The translations under genes and the position numbers were made by a program. Source: Microcoleus sp. CAWBG506 (lineage in GTDB: Bacteria; Cyanobacteriota; Cyanobacteriia; Cyanobacteriales; Microcoleaceae). From it: a DNA stretch of 59,111 bases. Shown here piece by piece: positions 25,071 to 34,467 of the stretch (positions are counted from its first letter, which is position 1; the number at the start of each line of letters is the position of its first letter). The stretch covers positions 1 through 59,111 of the forward strand of contig JAHREW010000037.1 of the NCBI GenBank assembly GCA_020883125.1, in the 5' to 3' direction. Under the pieces are notes generated by a model. It made no database searches and was not told the origin of the DNA. It saw only the letters and a list, made by a program, of their open reading frames with translations.

Positions 25071-25366
25071 ATGATCGATTTCCTGAATTAACCCAATTTT
25101 TCAGTTCTTACTTTCATCAAGACTGGCCACTAGAAGCTAGCAGTGCTAGCGAAGTAGTGGAAAATTACCTCCATAGCGAATCGCCAGAAACTATTGAAGC
25201 TGTATTAGCAGAACTTAACCAACTGCTAAAAATGTCGATCGCACAACCAGATTTAGAAACATTGATTCTTGAAGAATTAGGATGTTACTACGCTCCCAGC
25301 AGCGAAAATCAAACAGTCACAGAATGGTTGGAATCTGTACAACAGTCTTTGAGCAATGCCAGCTAA
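25067..25366 (+). CDS. CdiI-type immunity protein
   Basis: A 99-residue, strongly acidic protein (about 17 Asp/Glu against 2 Lys/Arg) without a signal peptide. FPELTQFFSSYFHQDW near the N-terminus, AVLAELNQLLKM, and EELGCYYAPSS...TVTEWLESVQ match contact-dependent growth inhibition immunity proteins. Its start overlaps the stop of the RNase A-like toxin by four bases, the arrangement of toxin-immunity pairs, and its acidity fits binding to a basic RNase. It would protect the cytosol of the producer and its kin. Specific pairing is inferred from position. Confidence 0.85.
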   Translation: MNDRFPELTQFFSSYFHQDWPLEASSASEVVENYLHSESPETIEAVLAELNQLLKMSIAQPDLETLILEELGCYYAPSSENQTVTEWLESVQQSLSNAS

Positions 25367-25454
25367 ACTCTAACATCCACGGTCAATAAATCTGTTCAAA
25401 CTGACATCTTGCCTATATAAAATAACGGGCAAGATGCCCGTTCTACAAACAATC

Positions 25455-25560
25455 ATATCGTTGACCGTTGCATCGGAATGATTTAACCGCAGAGAACACA
25501 GAGGACACAGAGGGAGAGAATAGAGATCTGAATAATTCAGATGCTACCGGATTTGATATC
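25455..25560 (+). repeat. Dispersed TIR repeat family A, complete copy
   Basis: CCGTTGCATCGGAATGATTT at the left and AGATGCTACCGGATTTGATATC at the right form terminal inverted repeats around AACCGCAGAGAACACAGAGG. This is the best-preserved copy of the family. The preceding stretch 25400-25445 carries a different small palindrome (AACGGGCAAGATGCCCGTT). Confidence 0.8.
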
Positions 25561-25613
25561 AATTCACAAACAATGAATTTTATTGTCCGGTGGGTTCTCG
25601 TGCCCGCCCTCAA

Positions 25614-26939
25614 TCATTTACTAACGGTTAATAAATAACCTTCATGTAGATTGAAGTTAGGAATGACATAACTCAAATCATTTTTAACAACCGATAAAGT
25701 TTCTTCTTTGATGCTAACCAGTTTTGGCACTGAGCCTTCTTGATTGTTGGGAATTTTTTCTAATTTGAGACGGATTTTTTGACCGCTTTGAATACCTAGC
25801 TGTGGTAAATTTTTGAGATTTAAGGTGACGGTTGTGGCTGAGGAATAATTGCGATCGAAATAACCCAAAAGTACCTGTGCTTTACCTTCAGGATTTGACT
25901 TGCTGGCTAAAGCGACAACGCGATCGTTATCCGATTTGCTCAGCACCCGCGAATTAACTCCGTCAGCATAAGCTTTGTAAGTCCACCAAGCTGCTCTCGG
26001 CTCAAAAGTATTGGGAGTCACCATTCCACTCAAGGTATTGTTGAAGCAATTGCTAACTTTATTTGGTCCTTTAGTCTCCCAACAAGCTCTGCAAGCACCG
26101 TCGGCTTTTGCGTATTCCAAGTTATAGAAATAACCTAAAATCTCCCCCGGTTGGTACTGGGCTAAGTCTCCGATAATCTCGTTGACATAAATCTTTTGCA
26201 ATTTCAGTTCTTTGTAAGAGGCACTTTGTTGAAAATTGCGCTTAGCATCAATTACGTGGTCGTCAACAAATGAAATCATCGTGTCATTAAGTTCGTGCCA
26301 AGCTAGGAAATTTACTTCCAGTTTGTTCGCTTTGCAATAATCCAGAAAAGCTGTGAGATATTCTTTATTGTAGTTAGTAATACTGGGTCCGCCAATCAGG
26401 GCTGATGGCCCTAATTCTTGTCGCAATATTTTGTAAGCTCTTTTGTAGGTTTCAAAAAATTGTTCTCTGCTTCCATTCCAAAACGGATTTCTTAAATCTG
26501 GTTCATTCCAGACATCCCAAATAATTTTTTTGCCTTTATTTTGTTGAGCTAATTGCCGTATGAATACTTCCCATGCGGGGTAGTTTTGATAGGGCCAACC
26601 TTTGGGGTTGCTACCGTAGCCCCACAAGTCGCTGACTAATAGTTGAAACTCGGCTCCGCTGGCGATTACGCGATCGTAAATATCGAGTCTCCCAGCCCGC
26701 CAAAGTTTGGGCTGCAAGGGCTTGATGAAGTTATCCGGCGGTTTTGTGGTGTCGATTCCGTGGAGGAGGCCACTCATGGATGTTGTGGCTGCTGGGAGTC
26801 CGAAATCTACTGTGACGTTCGATCGCATTTGGGCGATCGCTCTTTGCTGTCCCAAGTAGACGATTAACAAAACAGTGACAAGAGCCAAACAAATTGGCAG
26901 CAGTTTATGAAGAGATGGGAACTTTAATGTAAATTGCAT
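25614..26939 (-). CDS. Glycoside hydrolase, GH39-like
   Basis: A 441-residue protein with an N-terminal membrane anchor or signal (residues 13-30, LLPICLALVTVLLIVYLG). The (beta/alpha)8 catalytic domain has clan GH-A hallmarks: WDVWNEPDL with likely acid/base Glu146, and KIYVNEIIG with likely nucleophile Glu254. A beta-sandwich-like domain occupies about 340-441 (VVALASKSNPEGKAQVLLGYF). The fold and WNEPD context resemble GH39 and related families. It probably acts on an exported polysaccharide; it is next to a large glycosyltransferase on the same strand, suggesting a shared role in making or trimming surface glycan. Substrate unknown. Confidence 0.75.
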   Translation of the reverse strand: MQFTLKFPSLHKLLPICLALVTVLLIVYLGQQRAIAQMRSNVTVDFGLPAATTSMSGLLHGIDTTKPPDNFIKPLQPKLWRAGRLDIYDRVIASGAEFQLLVSDLWGYGSNPKGWPYQNYPAWEVFIRQLAQQNKGKKIIWDVWNEPDLRNPFWNGSREQFFETYKRAYKILRQELGPSALIGGPSITNYNKEYLTAFLDYCKANKLEVNFLAWHELNDTMISFVDDHVIDAKRNFQQSASYKELKLQKIYVNEIIGDLAQYQPGEILGYFYNLEYAKADGACRACWETKGPNKVSNCFNNTLSGMVTPNTFEPRAAWWTYKAYADGVNSRVLSKSDNDRVVALASKSNPEGKAQVLLGYFDRNYSSATTVTLNLKNLPQLGIQSGQKIRLKLEKIPNNQEGSVPKLVSIKEETLSVVKNDLSYVIPNFNLHEGYLLTVSK

Positions 26940-26975
26940 AATCTTTTATGTTCTTTCTTTAGTCCGCGGAGGCGG

Positions 26976-27047
26976 ACTAAGTATGTGTAGTAGCGATTTG
27001 AATCGCCGATTCAGCTTTGTAGGTGTAGCAGCGATTTGAATCGCCGA
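26976..27047. repeat. Direct repeat GTGTAGYAGCGATTTGAATC
   Basis: Two copies of GTGTAG(T/C)AGCGATTTGAATC followed by GCCGAT, each holding the small palindrome GCGATTTGAATCGC, in the gap between the glycosyltransferase and hydrolase genes. A dispersed-repeat fragment by appearance. Confidence 0.7.
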
Positions 27048-27052
27048 TGACC

Positions 27053-30000
27053 TTAAAGAACAGATGACACAACTTCAAAACCCTGTATTGATTCCATCAA
27101 TTGTTGCCACTCTCCTGAGTTAATTAGCTCGCAAGTATCAAATTTAGCACCCTTTTCTGAAGACAAAATCCCAAAAATAGTCACCCAATACAAGATAGTT
27201 TCTGTGGTGAAAAATGGCGTACACTCCCAAGAAGATTGCAAATGCTTAACCATCTCCGACCTATTTCCGCGATCGCAAGCATCCCAAGCTTTCCAAACTA
27301 AATGATAGTATTTTAGCACCTGATCCACTTCCTGTATCTGCTTTTGAACTTTCGGACTCAGAGAAAGACTGTTGTTTTGAGCGTCCGGTGCCAGGGCCTG
27401 TTCAATTACTTCTACATATTCCCCCAGCATCCGCTCTTCTTTAAATAGTTGTTCAGCTCGCGCTTTGCACCCTTGTCCTGCAACTCGTCGCAATTCGGGA
27501 TTTCCGGCCCAGATTTCCACCGTTTCTACCAACTCTTTGACTGTTCCTTCAGGATTTATTTTAGGATCTGGCAGCAACTTTCCCGTATCTCCCAATTCTT
27601 CTGGAATACCACTGACTGCTGTGGCAATTACGGGTAATTCTTTCGCCATTGCTTCCATAATTGCTAGCGGCATTCCCTCTGCTTCAGAACATAAGATAAA
27701 GATATCGCTGGCATCGAGCCAATCAGCAATATCCCAGCGCTGTCCTAAAAATTTAACCTGTTGCTCTACTCCCAATTTGCTCACAGTGGCTCTTAATTCA
27801 GGCTCCATGTTGTCGTGAGTAGTAGACCCAGGACCTGCCCAAACAAAGTAAATTTGTGACCAAATCGGAAGTTTTTTGAGTTTGGCGATCGCCTGTAATT
27901 GATACTGAAATCCTTTAATGGGAGTCAATCTTGCCGCCGTGAAACAAACAACAGCATCTTCGGGAATTCCTTGTTCTTGACGCAGGCGTTGGCGGGTGGA
28001 AACATTTGGCGGTTCAAAATAAATGTTAGGTCTGCCGTAATAGATAACTTTTCCCCGTTCTAGATGCGTTTTAAAAAGGCTTTTGAACAAGTTTAAGTTT
28101 TCCTGTGAAACTGCTACTGCGGCCTTGGCTAATTCGTACTGATAGGAGACGGCATCAAAATAGGGAATTCGATCGCCACGATTGAAAGTTTGATAAGTGC
28201 CATCGACATAACCCAGAGTAACTATGTACGGTATGTTTTGCTGAATAGCAACTTGCTTGGCTGCAAAGTTTGCGATGGGCCAGCCGTCACTAAATATAAT
28301 TAAATCCGGTTTAGCCAGGGCATAAATCTTTTTAGCATCTCCTAAGTTATAAGCAATCCGCAAAAACTCTTTCATCGTGTCAAACTCTAGCCAAATATGT
28401 TCTATACCTAGCTGTTTTTGTTCAGCAATTAAAGGGTTGTCAGTTTTACTTTGCACGCTAACAACTTGGTACCCTTCGGCCGCCAATTTACACATGAGGG
28501 AGTGATTAAACTGAGCTAAACCTCCCACTCCGTGGTCTTCTGCATACATTATAATCCGCGCTTTTTGCGGTTCGTAAATTGAATTAGATCCCGGTGAAAA
28601 TTGATAAGGATTATTAACAGCTAGCACTACGATATCTTGCCATTCTTTTAGATTAGTTAAGGCATAGGAATCAAATGGGTCGCCATTACTTTTGGCTGAA
28701 ACCCTAAAAGTTTCCAACCATTTAAAAACAGTTTCGCTACCTGTAAAAGGAGTGTAATGAAGAGATTTTTCCAAACACTCAACCATCTCTGCTAAATATC
28801 CATCGCGATACATTCGCCACGCAATCCATACTAAGCACTTGTAGCGTTCCGCCCGTTTCAATTCGCGAATGTGCTGAGGTAAGTCTAGCCTAGCGAAAAA
28901 TTGCTCCATCACCATTTCCATATTTTTCATTACTTTAAATCCACCGGACATGAGATTAGTCTCGTGCTGGCGATAGCAGGTTAATATCTCTTTTAGCCAA
29001 ACGGACTTGCAACCTTTTAAGGCTAAACGTAAGACAAAATCTAAATCTTCCGTTGGGGGAAAGCGAGGGTCAAACCCCCCTAAGCGTTCCCACCATTCTC
29101 GCCGCAACATTATGGCGCTGGGACGGACAAATTTGTACAAAACTAAGGTTTCTAAATCTAATTTGGGCGATTCTTCCCAAGGCATAACTGGATAAAGGTC
29201 TTTGCCGTTTTGATCGACTATTAGCCAGCCATTTTGTACCATATCTAAAGAGGGGTCGGCATCAAAACAAGCAATTTGTTTCTCCAGCTTTTCTGGCAGA
29301 AAAAAGTCGTCTCCATCTAGAAAAGCTAAAAATTCTCCTTTGGCTAGTTCGCAGGCTCGATTTCGAGCTATTGCTGCTCCTTGATTTGCTTGATATATGT
29401 ACTGAATTGAATCGTAGTAAGGCTCTAAAACTTGGCGAATATTGTCTGTAGAGCCATCATCAATGACAATAATTTCCCAGTCTTGGTAAGTTTGGTTTAT
29501 GGCACTTTCTACGGCTCTGACAATGTACCGATCGCAGTTATATGCTGGGATAATGACGCTGACTCGTACTGTTTTTTTGGGTAGTATGTTAGACATTAAC
29601 TGTTTCCATTCTGATAAGTTTCTTAAAGATTGCAGATCGAGGCTAAATCCATAAGCTTTAGAAATAGAAGCTAGACGATTTATCCAATCTATTACGGTTT
29701 TTGTAGCAGAGTAAGGAGTATAGGCCAAAGATTTTTGGTAATACTCAACTGCGGCCACGGGATAGCCGCTATAGTACAATTGCCATGCCATCCATGTCAA
29801 TGCTTCGTAGAAAGCAGGATTTTTTAAATCGCGGATTGGCTGTGGCAAATCTGGTTTATTGAAGAAATTATGTTTTAATTTAATAAACAGATTTGCTTGT
29901 TGGAGAGCTTTTTTTATTGAGACATTTTTGTCATGCTGGCGATAACCGACTGTCACCTGGGGTAGCCAAGCAGCTTCGCAGCCTAAGACAGCTAAACGGA

Positions 30001-30559
30001 TGACTAAATCGGCATCATCTACGGAATCAAAGTCTGAATTAAATCCCCCTGCAATTTCTAACCATTTTCGTGAAAACATCATGGCGCTGGGAAGTACCGG
30101 CATCTGTACTATCCATGTTTCTAGGTCTAATTTGGGGAAATATTGCCAAGGTTTGATATCGGAAATTATCTCTCCTTGCTCGTTAACTAAGTGCCAACCG
30201 CTATTGACAATCCCCAAGGAAGATGATCCTCTAAATAGTGCTACCTGTGCTGCTAACTTATCTGGCAAAAAGAAGTCATCTTGATCTAAAAATGCAATTA
30301 AGTTACCTGTGGCTTCTTTTATGCCTCTATTGCGGGCGGCCGCCACTCCTTGGTTTTCTTGATAAATGTAGCGAATTCTGTCAAAATAAGGCTGTAATAC
30401 TCGATGGGTCTCATCTTGAGAACCGTCGTCGATGACGATAATTTCCCAGTTTGTATAGGTTTGGTTCAGGACGCTTTCTACAGCTTGCACGATGTAGCGA
30501 TCGCCATTATATACAGGTATAATTACGCTTACTTTCGGTGTCCCCTTGGCCTTTGACAT
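27053..30559 (-). CDS. Triple-domain glycosyltransferase (GT2-GT2-GT4)
   Basis: A 1168-residue protein with three catalytic units. GT2 domain 1 (about 8-240): VSVIIPVYNGDRYI, VIDDGSQDE, DQDDFFLPDKL. GT2 domain 2 (about 330-565): VSVIIPAYNCDRYI, VIDDGSTDN, DGDDFFLPEKL. GT4 domain (about 665-1060, GT-B fold): GVGGLAQFNHSL, CFTAARLTPIKGFQY, and the nucleotide-sugar site EAEGMPLAIMEAMAKELPVIA. Each is followed by a similar ~75-residue helical tail (about 246-325, 571-648, 1083-1160) with LxWxAW...YxxSLxYTPF...T...W pattern. It is cytosolic or membrane-associated and probably adds several sugars in succession to a surface glycan or glycoprotein. No membrane segments. Confidence 0.9.
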   Translation of the reverse strand: MSKAKGTPKVSVIIPVYNGDRYIVQAVESVLNQTYTNWEIIVIDDGSQDETHRVLQPYFDRIRYIYQENQGVAAARNRGIKEATGNLIAFLDQDDFFLPDKLAAQVALFRGSSSLGIVNSGWHLVNEQGEIISDIKPWQYFPKLDLETWIVQMPVLPSAMMFSRKWLEIAGGFNSDFDSVDDADLVIRLAVLGCEAAWLPQVTVGYRQHDKNVSIKKALQQANLFIKLKHNFFNKPDLPQPIRDLKNPAFYEALTWMAWQLYYSGYPVAAVEYYQKSLAYTPYSATKTVIDWINRLASISKAYGFSLDLQSLRNLSEWKQLMSNILPKKTVRVSVIIPAYNCDRYIVRAVESAINQTYQDWEIIVIDDGSTDNIRQVLEPYYDSIQYIYQANQGAAIARNRACELAKGEFLAFLDGDDFFLPEKLEKQIACFDADPSLDMVQNGWLIVDQNGKDLYPVMPWEESPKLDLETLVLYKFVRPSAIMLRREWWERLGGFDPRFPPTEDLDFVLRLALKGCKSVWLKEILTCYRQHETNLMSGGFKVMKNMEMVMEQFFARLDLPQHIRELKRAERYKCLVWIAWRMYRDGYLAEMVECLEKSLHYTPFTGSETVFKWLETFRVSAKSNGDPFDSYALTNLKEWQDIVVLAVNNPYQFSPGSNSIYEPQKARIIMYAEDHGVGGLAQFNHSLMCKLAAEGYQVVSVQSKTDNPLIAEQKQLGIEHIWLEFDTMKEFLRIAYNLGDAKKIYALAKPDLIIFSDGWPIANFAAKQVAIQQNIPYIVTLGYVDGTYQTFNRGDRIPYFDAVSYQYELAKAAVAVSQENLNLFKSLFKTHLERGKVIYYGRPNIYFEPPNVSTRQRLRQEQGIPEDAVVCFTAARLTPIKGFQYQLQAIAKLKKLPIWSQIYFVWAGPGSTTHDNMEPELRATVSKLGVEQQVKFLGQRWDIADWLDASDIFILCSEAEGMPLAIMEAMAKELPVIATAVSGIPEELGDTGKLLPDPKINPEGTVKELVETVEIWAGNPELRRVAGQGCKARAEQLFKEERMLGEYVEVIEQALAPDAQNNSLSLSPKVQKQIQEVDQVLKYYHLVWKAWDACDRGNRSEMVKHLQSSWECTPFFTTETILYWVTIFGILSSEKGAKFDTCELINSGEWQQLMESIQGFEVVSSVL

Positions 30560-30719
30560 TATTTATCTCCCTGTTAATGTATTATTATTTAGTTTATATT
30601 AATGTTGCAGACATCGATCGCCTTTTGTGGGTCAGTAGATGTACTTGGTTGAATTTTAACTTAGGTAAGTTGTAACATATACTTTGACAGGTAATTATTA
30701 CTCCACAGGAATACAAAAA

Positions 30720-33038
30720 GTGAATTCAGAAATAGTAGCACTAGATTTTCAACAACAAGCAGAAATATATTTGGCTTTAGGGAAATTGGATCAGGCGATC
30801 GCACTTTGTCAACAAATTTTGGCATCCGATCCCAACTCCGCCGAGACTTGCAAAACCCTAGGGAAGGCGCTGCAAGCTCAGGGTAAACTAGAAGACGCAA
30901 GGTATTGGTACAAAGTTGCGATCGCCCTCAAACCGGATTTTGCCGAAGCTTTTGCCAACCTCGGCACTCTCTGTGCTACCTTGGAGCAATGGCAAGAGGC
31001 GATCGCCTGTTACCAAAAAGCCATCTCCCTACAACCGGACTTTGCAGGATTTTACCGCAATTTGAGCCGCATATTTACCCAAGTTGGCAAAGCTGAGGAA
31101 TCCACTAATTGTTGGTATCAAGCACTCATGCTGAAACCCGTAGAAATACCAGAAGAATACCTCGATTTAGGCAATACTTTAGCCGCACAAAAAAAGCCAG
31201 AATTAGCAATAATTTGTTACAAACGTACTCTTCTTTTAAACCCCAGTTGTTGCGAAGCTTATTATAAATTAGCAGACGCTGCTACCCAGCTACAACAGTG
31301 GGATGAAGCTATTGCCAACTACCGCCAAGCTATCAAAATATTACCCGAAATTGCAGATCTTTATTACAAATTAGGAAATGGTTTGCAAGCAAAGGGACTA
31401 TTGGATGAAGCGGTCACAGCCTACCGGGAAAGTATTGATTTAAATCCTAACTCTTTTTGGTATTATTATAACTTAGGCAACGTTCTGTTCAAATTAGAAA
31501 AATGGCAAGAAGCTCTCATCGCCTACCGCACCAGTGTTGAAATTGACCCCCATTGTTCCTCGTGTTATTACAGCATCGGTGAAGCCTGTGACAAATTAGA
31601 AAAATGGTCAGAAGCCGCAACCGCTTATCACCGCGCTACTCAATTAGACCAAAACTCTTTTGTAGCATTTCACAAATTGGGAGATGCTTTTTTTAAACTA
31701 GAAAAATGGTCGGAAGCTGTGGCTGCATACACAGCGGCGCTCGCTCTTGATTCAGAATTATTCTGGTCTCAATATAACTTAGCTTTGACTTTAGTTCAAA
31801 TGGAAAAATTTCCCGCTGCAATAGTTGCCTATCAGCGGGCGATCGCACTCAATCCAGAATTTTCTTGGACTTACCATAATTTAGGAGAAGTCCTTTTGAA
31901 AACCCAACAGTGGAAAGCAGCAGCTACCGCTTACCAACGCGCCATTCAACTCAATCCCAATATTTCTTGGTCTCATTACAATTTAGGTGATGCTCTGAGG
32001 GAAATCCACAACTGGAACGATGCTGTTTTCGCCTACCTTGGTGCGCTGCAACTAGACCCAAATCTCCCTAATCTTTACACAAAGTTAGGCGAAGCTTTAA
32101 CAAAAAGAACTCCAGTAAATTCCGACATAGTAACTAGCTACTATCATCATGGAAAGCAGCCACTACATCCTCTTGAATTTTACTGTGAAGTAGCGCAAAA
32201 TTTTGCCGATAGCGATCGGCTTGACGCAGCAGCAGCATTGTACTTGATGGCTTTAGAAGTCAGACCGAAAGATACAGAAATATCCCAAAAATTAGAGGAG
32301 ATTTTAAAACAACAGCGTCAAACAGGGGAATCTACTCTATTATTAGAGTTAGAAGCTAATGATCTTCGCGATCGCTACATTGCCAAAGTCGTCAAAGGCA
32401 AAACTTTTGCAGAAGTAGGTGGATTGTGGGGAACTGTCAGCGAAAAAATATCTGTAGCCAGCAAATACGGTGCCACCTCTCTAACAATGATTGATACCAT
32501 GCCGCCCGAACTCCATTGGTGGCAAGATTTTCACGATCGCATGGCAAGTTTAAATATTGCTAATTATAATTGTATTAATCGAGACATAGATCAGATTAAA
32601 CTCGCAGAAATTGGCGAGCCTTACGATGTAGTTCACTGTGCCGGAGTTTTGTACCACCACCCCAATCCCCTGCAAATTATGACTGCTTTGCACCAACTAA
32701 CTCGCGATCATTTAATTCTAACTTCAGCTATCACCCAAGAAGTGATAGAAAACGAGCATGGACGCTATCTAGTCCCGGCTTCTGGAGTAATTTTTATTCC
32801 GGCTATTAGCGAGGCAGAACGAGCTATTTTGAAAGCTTATTGGCTGCCATACACCAACAACAAACCAGTGATAGGGATAACTGAGAAATCTAGTTTTGAT
32901 ATTAACGATTTTAGACCTTTATGGTGGCTGCCTACAGCTTCAGCTTTAGAAGCTATGTGTAAAGTAGCTGGATTTAAGGTTTTGGATAAAGGATTAACTA
33001 GGGATAATAATGCTCTGACTTTACTACTAGGTATTTAA
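30720..33038 (+). CDS. TPR protein with C-terminal SAM methyltransferase domain
   Basis: A 772-residue protein. Residues about 10-470 are some twelve tetratricopeptide repeats (for example AEAFANLGTLCATLEQWQEA, SWTYHNLGEVLLKTQQWKAA). Residues about 535-772 are a class I methyltransferase: KTFAEVGGLWGTVSEKISVA (motif I region), YDVVHCAGVLYHHPNPLQIM, RDHLILTSAITQEVIENEHG. I prefer the GTG at 30720 (AGGA at 30707-30710, nine bases upstream) over a TTG at 30684. It diverges from the large glycosyltransferase and is followed after 43 bases by a histidine kinase, so it may be cotranscribed with it. TPR-methyltransferase fusions next to glycosyltransferases often act in glycan or peptide decoration; substrate unknown. 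Confidence 0.82.
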   Translation: MNSEIVALDFQQQAEIYLALGKLDQAIALCQQILASDPNSAETCKTLGKALQAQGKLEDARYWYKVAIALKPDFAEAFANLGTLCATLEQWQEAIACYQKAISLQPDFAGFYRNLSRIFTQVGKAEESTNCWYQALMLKPVEIPEEYLDLGNTLAAQKKPELAIICYKRTLLLNPSCCEAYYKLADAATQLQQWDEAIANYRQAIKILPEIADLYYKLGNGLQAKGLLDEAVTAYRESIDLNPNSFWYYYNLGNVLFKLEKWQEALIAYRTSVEIDPHCSSCYYSIGEACDKLEKWSEAATAYHRATQLDQNSFVAFHKLGDAFFKLEKWSEAVAAYTAALALDSELFWSQYNLALTLVQMEKFPAAIVAYQRAIALNPEFSWTYHNLGEVLLKTQQWKAAATAYQRAIQLNPNISWSHYNLGDALREIHNWNDAVFAYLGALQLDPNLPNLYTKLGEALTKRTPVNSDIVTSYYHHGKQPLHPLEFYCEVAQNFADSDRLDAAAALYLMALEVRPKDTEISQKLEEILKQQRQTGESTLLLELEANDLRDRYIAKVVKGKTFAEVGGLWGTVSEKISVASKYGATSLTMIDTMPPELHWWQDFHDRMASLNIANYNCINRDIDQIKLAEIGEPYDVVHCAGVLYHHPNPLQIMTALHQLTRDHLILTSAITQEVIENEHGRYLVPASGVIFIPAISEAERAILKAYWLPYTNNKPVIGITEKSSFDINDFRPLWWLPTASALEAMCKVAGFKVLDKGLTRDNNALTLLLGI

Positions 33039-33081
33039 TTTAAAATTAAACCTCAATTTTTTTTTACAGGATAAGTGTCTC

Positions 33082-34392
33082 ATGAATAATAACGAACAGA
33101 AAACCTCACTAGGCAACATTTTAGTAGTAGACGATACGCCAGAAAACCTGCGTCTTTTGTCTACAATGTTAAGTCAGCGGGGTTATGCGCCCCGCTGCGT
33201 CATTAACGGGCAAATGGCTCTAAGAGCCTGCAATTCTAATCAGCCAGATTTGATTTTGCTGGATATTATGATGCCGGAAATGAACGGCTACGAAGTATGT
33301 CAACATCTCAAAAATGATGCTATAACTCGCGATATTCCGGTAATTTTTATCAGCGCCAAAGATGAAATATTTGACAAAGTAAATGCCTTTGCCGTAGGGG
33401 GTGTAGACTACATCAGCAAGCCATTTCAATTTGAAGAAGTTTTGGTACGCATCGAAAGTCATCTCACTCTGCGGAAGTTACAAAAACAGCTAAAAGAACA
33501 AAACGTACTTCTTCAAGAAGAAATAAGCAGCCGTTTAGCCGTCGAAGAAGTTCTCCACGAAAAAAATCTAATTTTGCAAGAAGAAATCAGCAGTCGCTGT
33601 GCCATTGAAAAAACCCTGCAAGAACAAAATTTATTGCTCCAAAAAGAGATAGGGAATCGCCAGCGCGTCGAATCTGCTCTCTTGAAATCGAATCAAGAAT
33701 TGGCTCGTTCTAATGCCGAACTAGAACAATTTGCTTATGTGGCATCTCATGATTTGCAAGCGCCTTTGGCTACTATAGCTAGTTACGCTCAGCTTTTAGA
33801 AAAACGCTATCAAGAACAACTAGATAGTCAAGCTAATAAGTTTATTGGGAATATTGTTCAAGGCTGCACCAGAATGCAAGCTTTAATTGATGATTTGCTC
33901 GAATACTCGCGAGTCGGTCGCAGTCAGAAGCCTTTTAAACCTACTAATTGCCATCAGGTATTAGAGCAAGCTCTCGCTAATTTACAAGGGGTGATTCGGG
34001 ATACCAAAGCAGTTGTTTCCTATGGTGAATTACCCGTAGTTAATGGGGATATTTCCCAACTCGTGCAATTATTTCAAAATTTAGTTGGGAATGCAATTAA
34101 ATATCGCAAAAATGAACAATCTACTATTTCCATTAGTGTTTGTAAACAGCAAGATAATTGGCTATTTTCTGTTGCAGATAATGGCATTGGGATTGCACGG
34201 CAGCATCAAGAACGCATCTTTCAAATTTTCCAGCGATTGCACACTCAAAAAGAATATTCTGGGACAGGTATTGGCTTGGCAATTTGTCAAAAGATTGTGG
34301 AACTTCACGGCGGACGTATTTGGGTAAATTCGGAACCTGGTCAAGGTTCAACTTTTTACTTTACTCTAAACGAAAATAGTTTTAATTTGTGA
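33082..34392 (+). CDS. Response regulator-histidine kinase hybrid
   Basis: A 436-residue cytosolic protein: receiver domain (about 12-130; phospho-acceptor Asp61 in LILLDIMMPEMNG, Lys in YISKPFQ), a coiled-coil linker (about 137-205) made of three imperfect 21-residue repeats (EQNVLLQEEISSRLAVEEVL, EKNLILQEEISSR, EQNLLLQKEIGNR), HisKA (His223 in YVASHDLQAPL) and a HATPase domain (about 325-432) with N, G1 and G2 boxes (NLVGNAIKYR, DNGIGIA, GTGIGLAIC). Such REC-HK proteins, often called hybrid phytochrome-kinase-like, relay phosphate from another kinase. Directly downstream of the TPR-methyltransferase gene. Confidence 0.92.
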   Translation: MNNNEQKTSLGNILVVDDTPENLRLLSTMLSQRGYAPRCVINGQMALRACNSNQPDLILLDIMMPEMNGYEVCQHLKNDAITRDIPVIFISAKDEIFDKVNAFAVGGVDYISKPFQFEEVLVRIESHLTLRKLQKQLKEQNVLLQEEISSRLAVEEVLHEKNLILQEEISSRCAIEKTLQEQNLLLQKEIGNRQRVESALLKSNQELARSNAELEQFAYVASHDLQAPLATIASYAQLLEKRYQEQLDSQANKFIGNIVQGCTRMQALIDDLLEYSRVGRSQKPFKPTNCHQVLEQALANLQGVIRDTKAVVSYGELPVVNGDISQLVQLFQNLVGNAIKYRKNEQSTISISVCKQQDNWLFSVADNGIGIARQHQERIFQIFQRLHTQKEYSGTGIGLAICQKIVELHGGRIWVNSEPGQGSTFYFTLNENSFNL

Positions 34393-34467
34393 TTATTATT
34401 TAAATTAAACAAATAAAAAATGTTTTCTTCAGTCACTAAAATAACAAGTTAGATAAAAAAATGTGCG

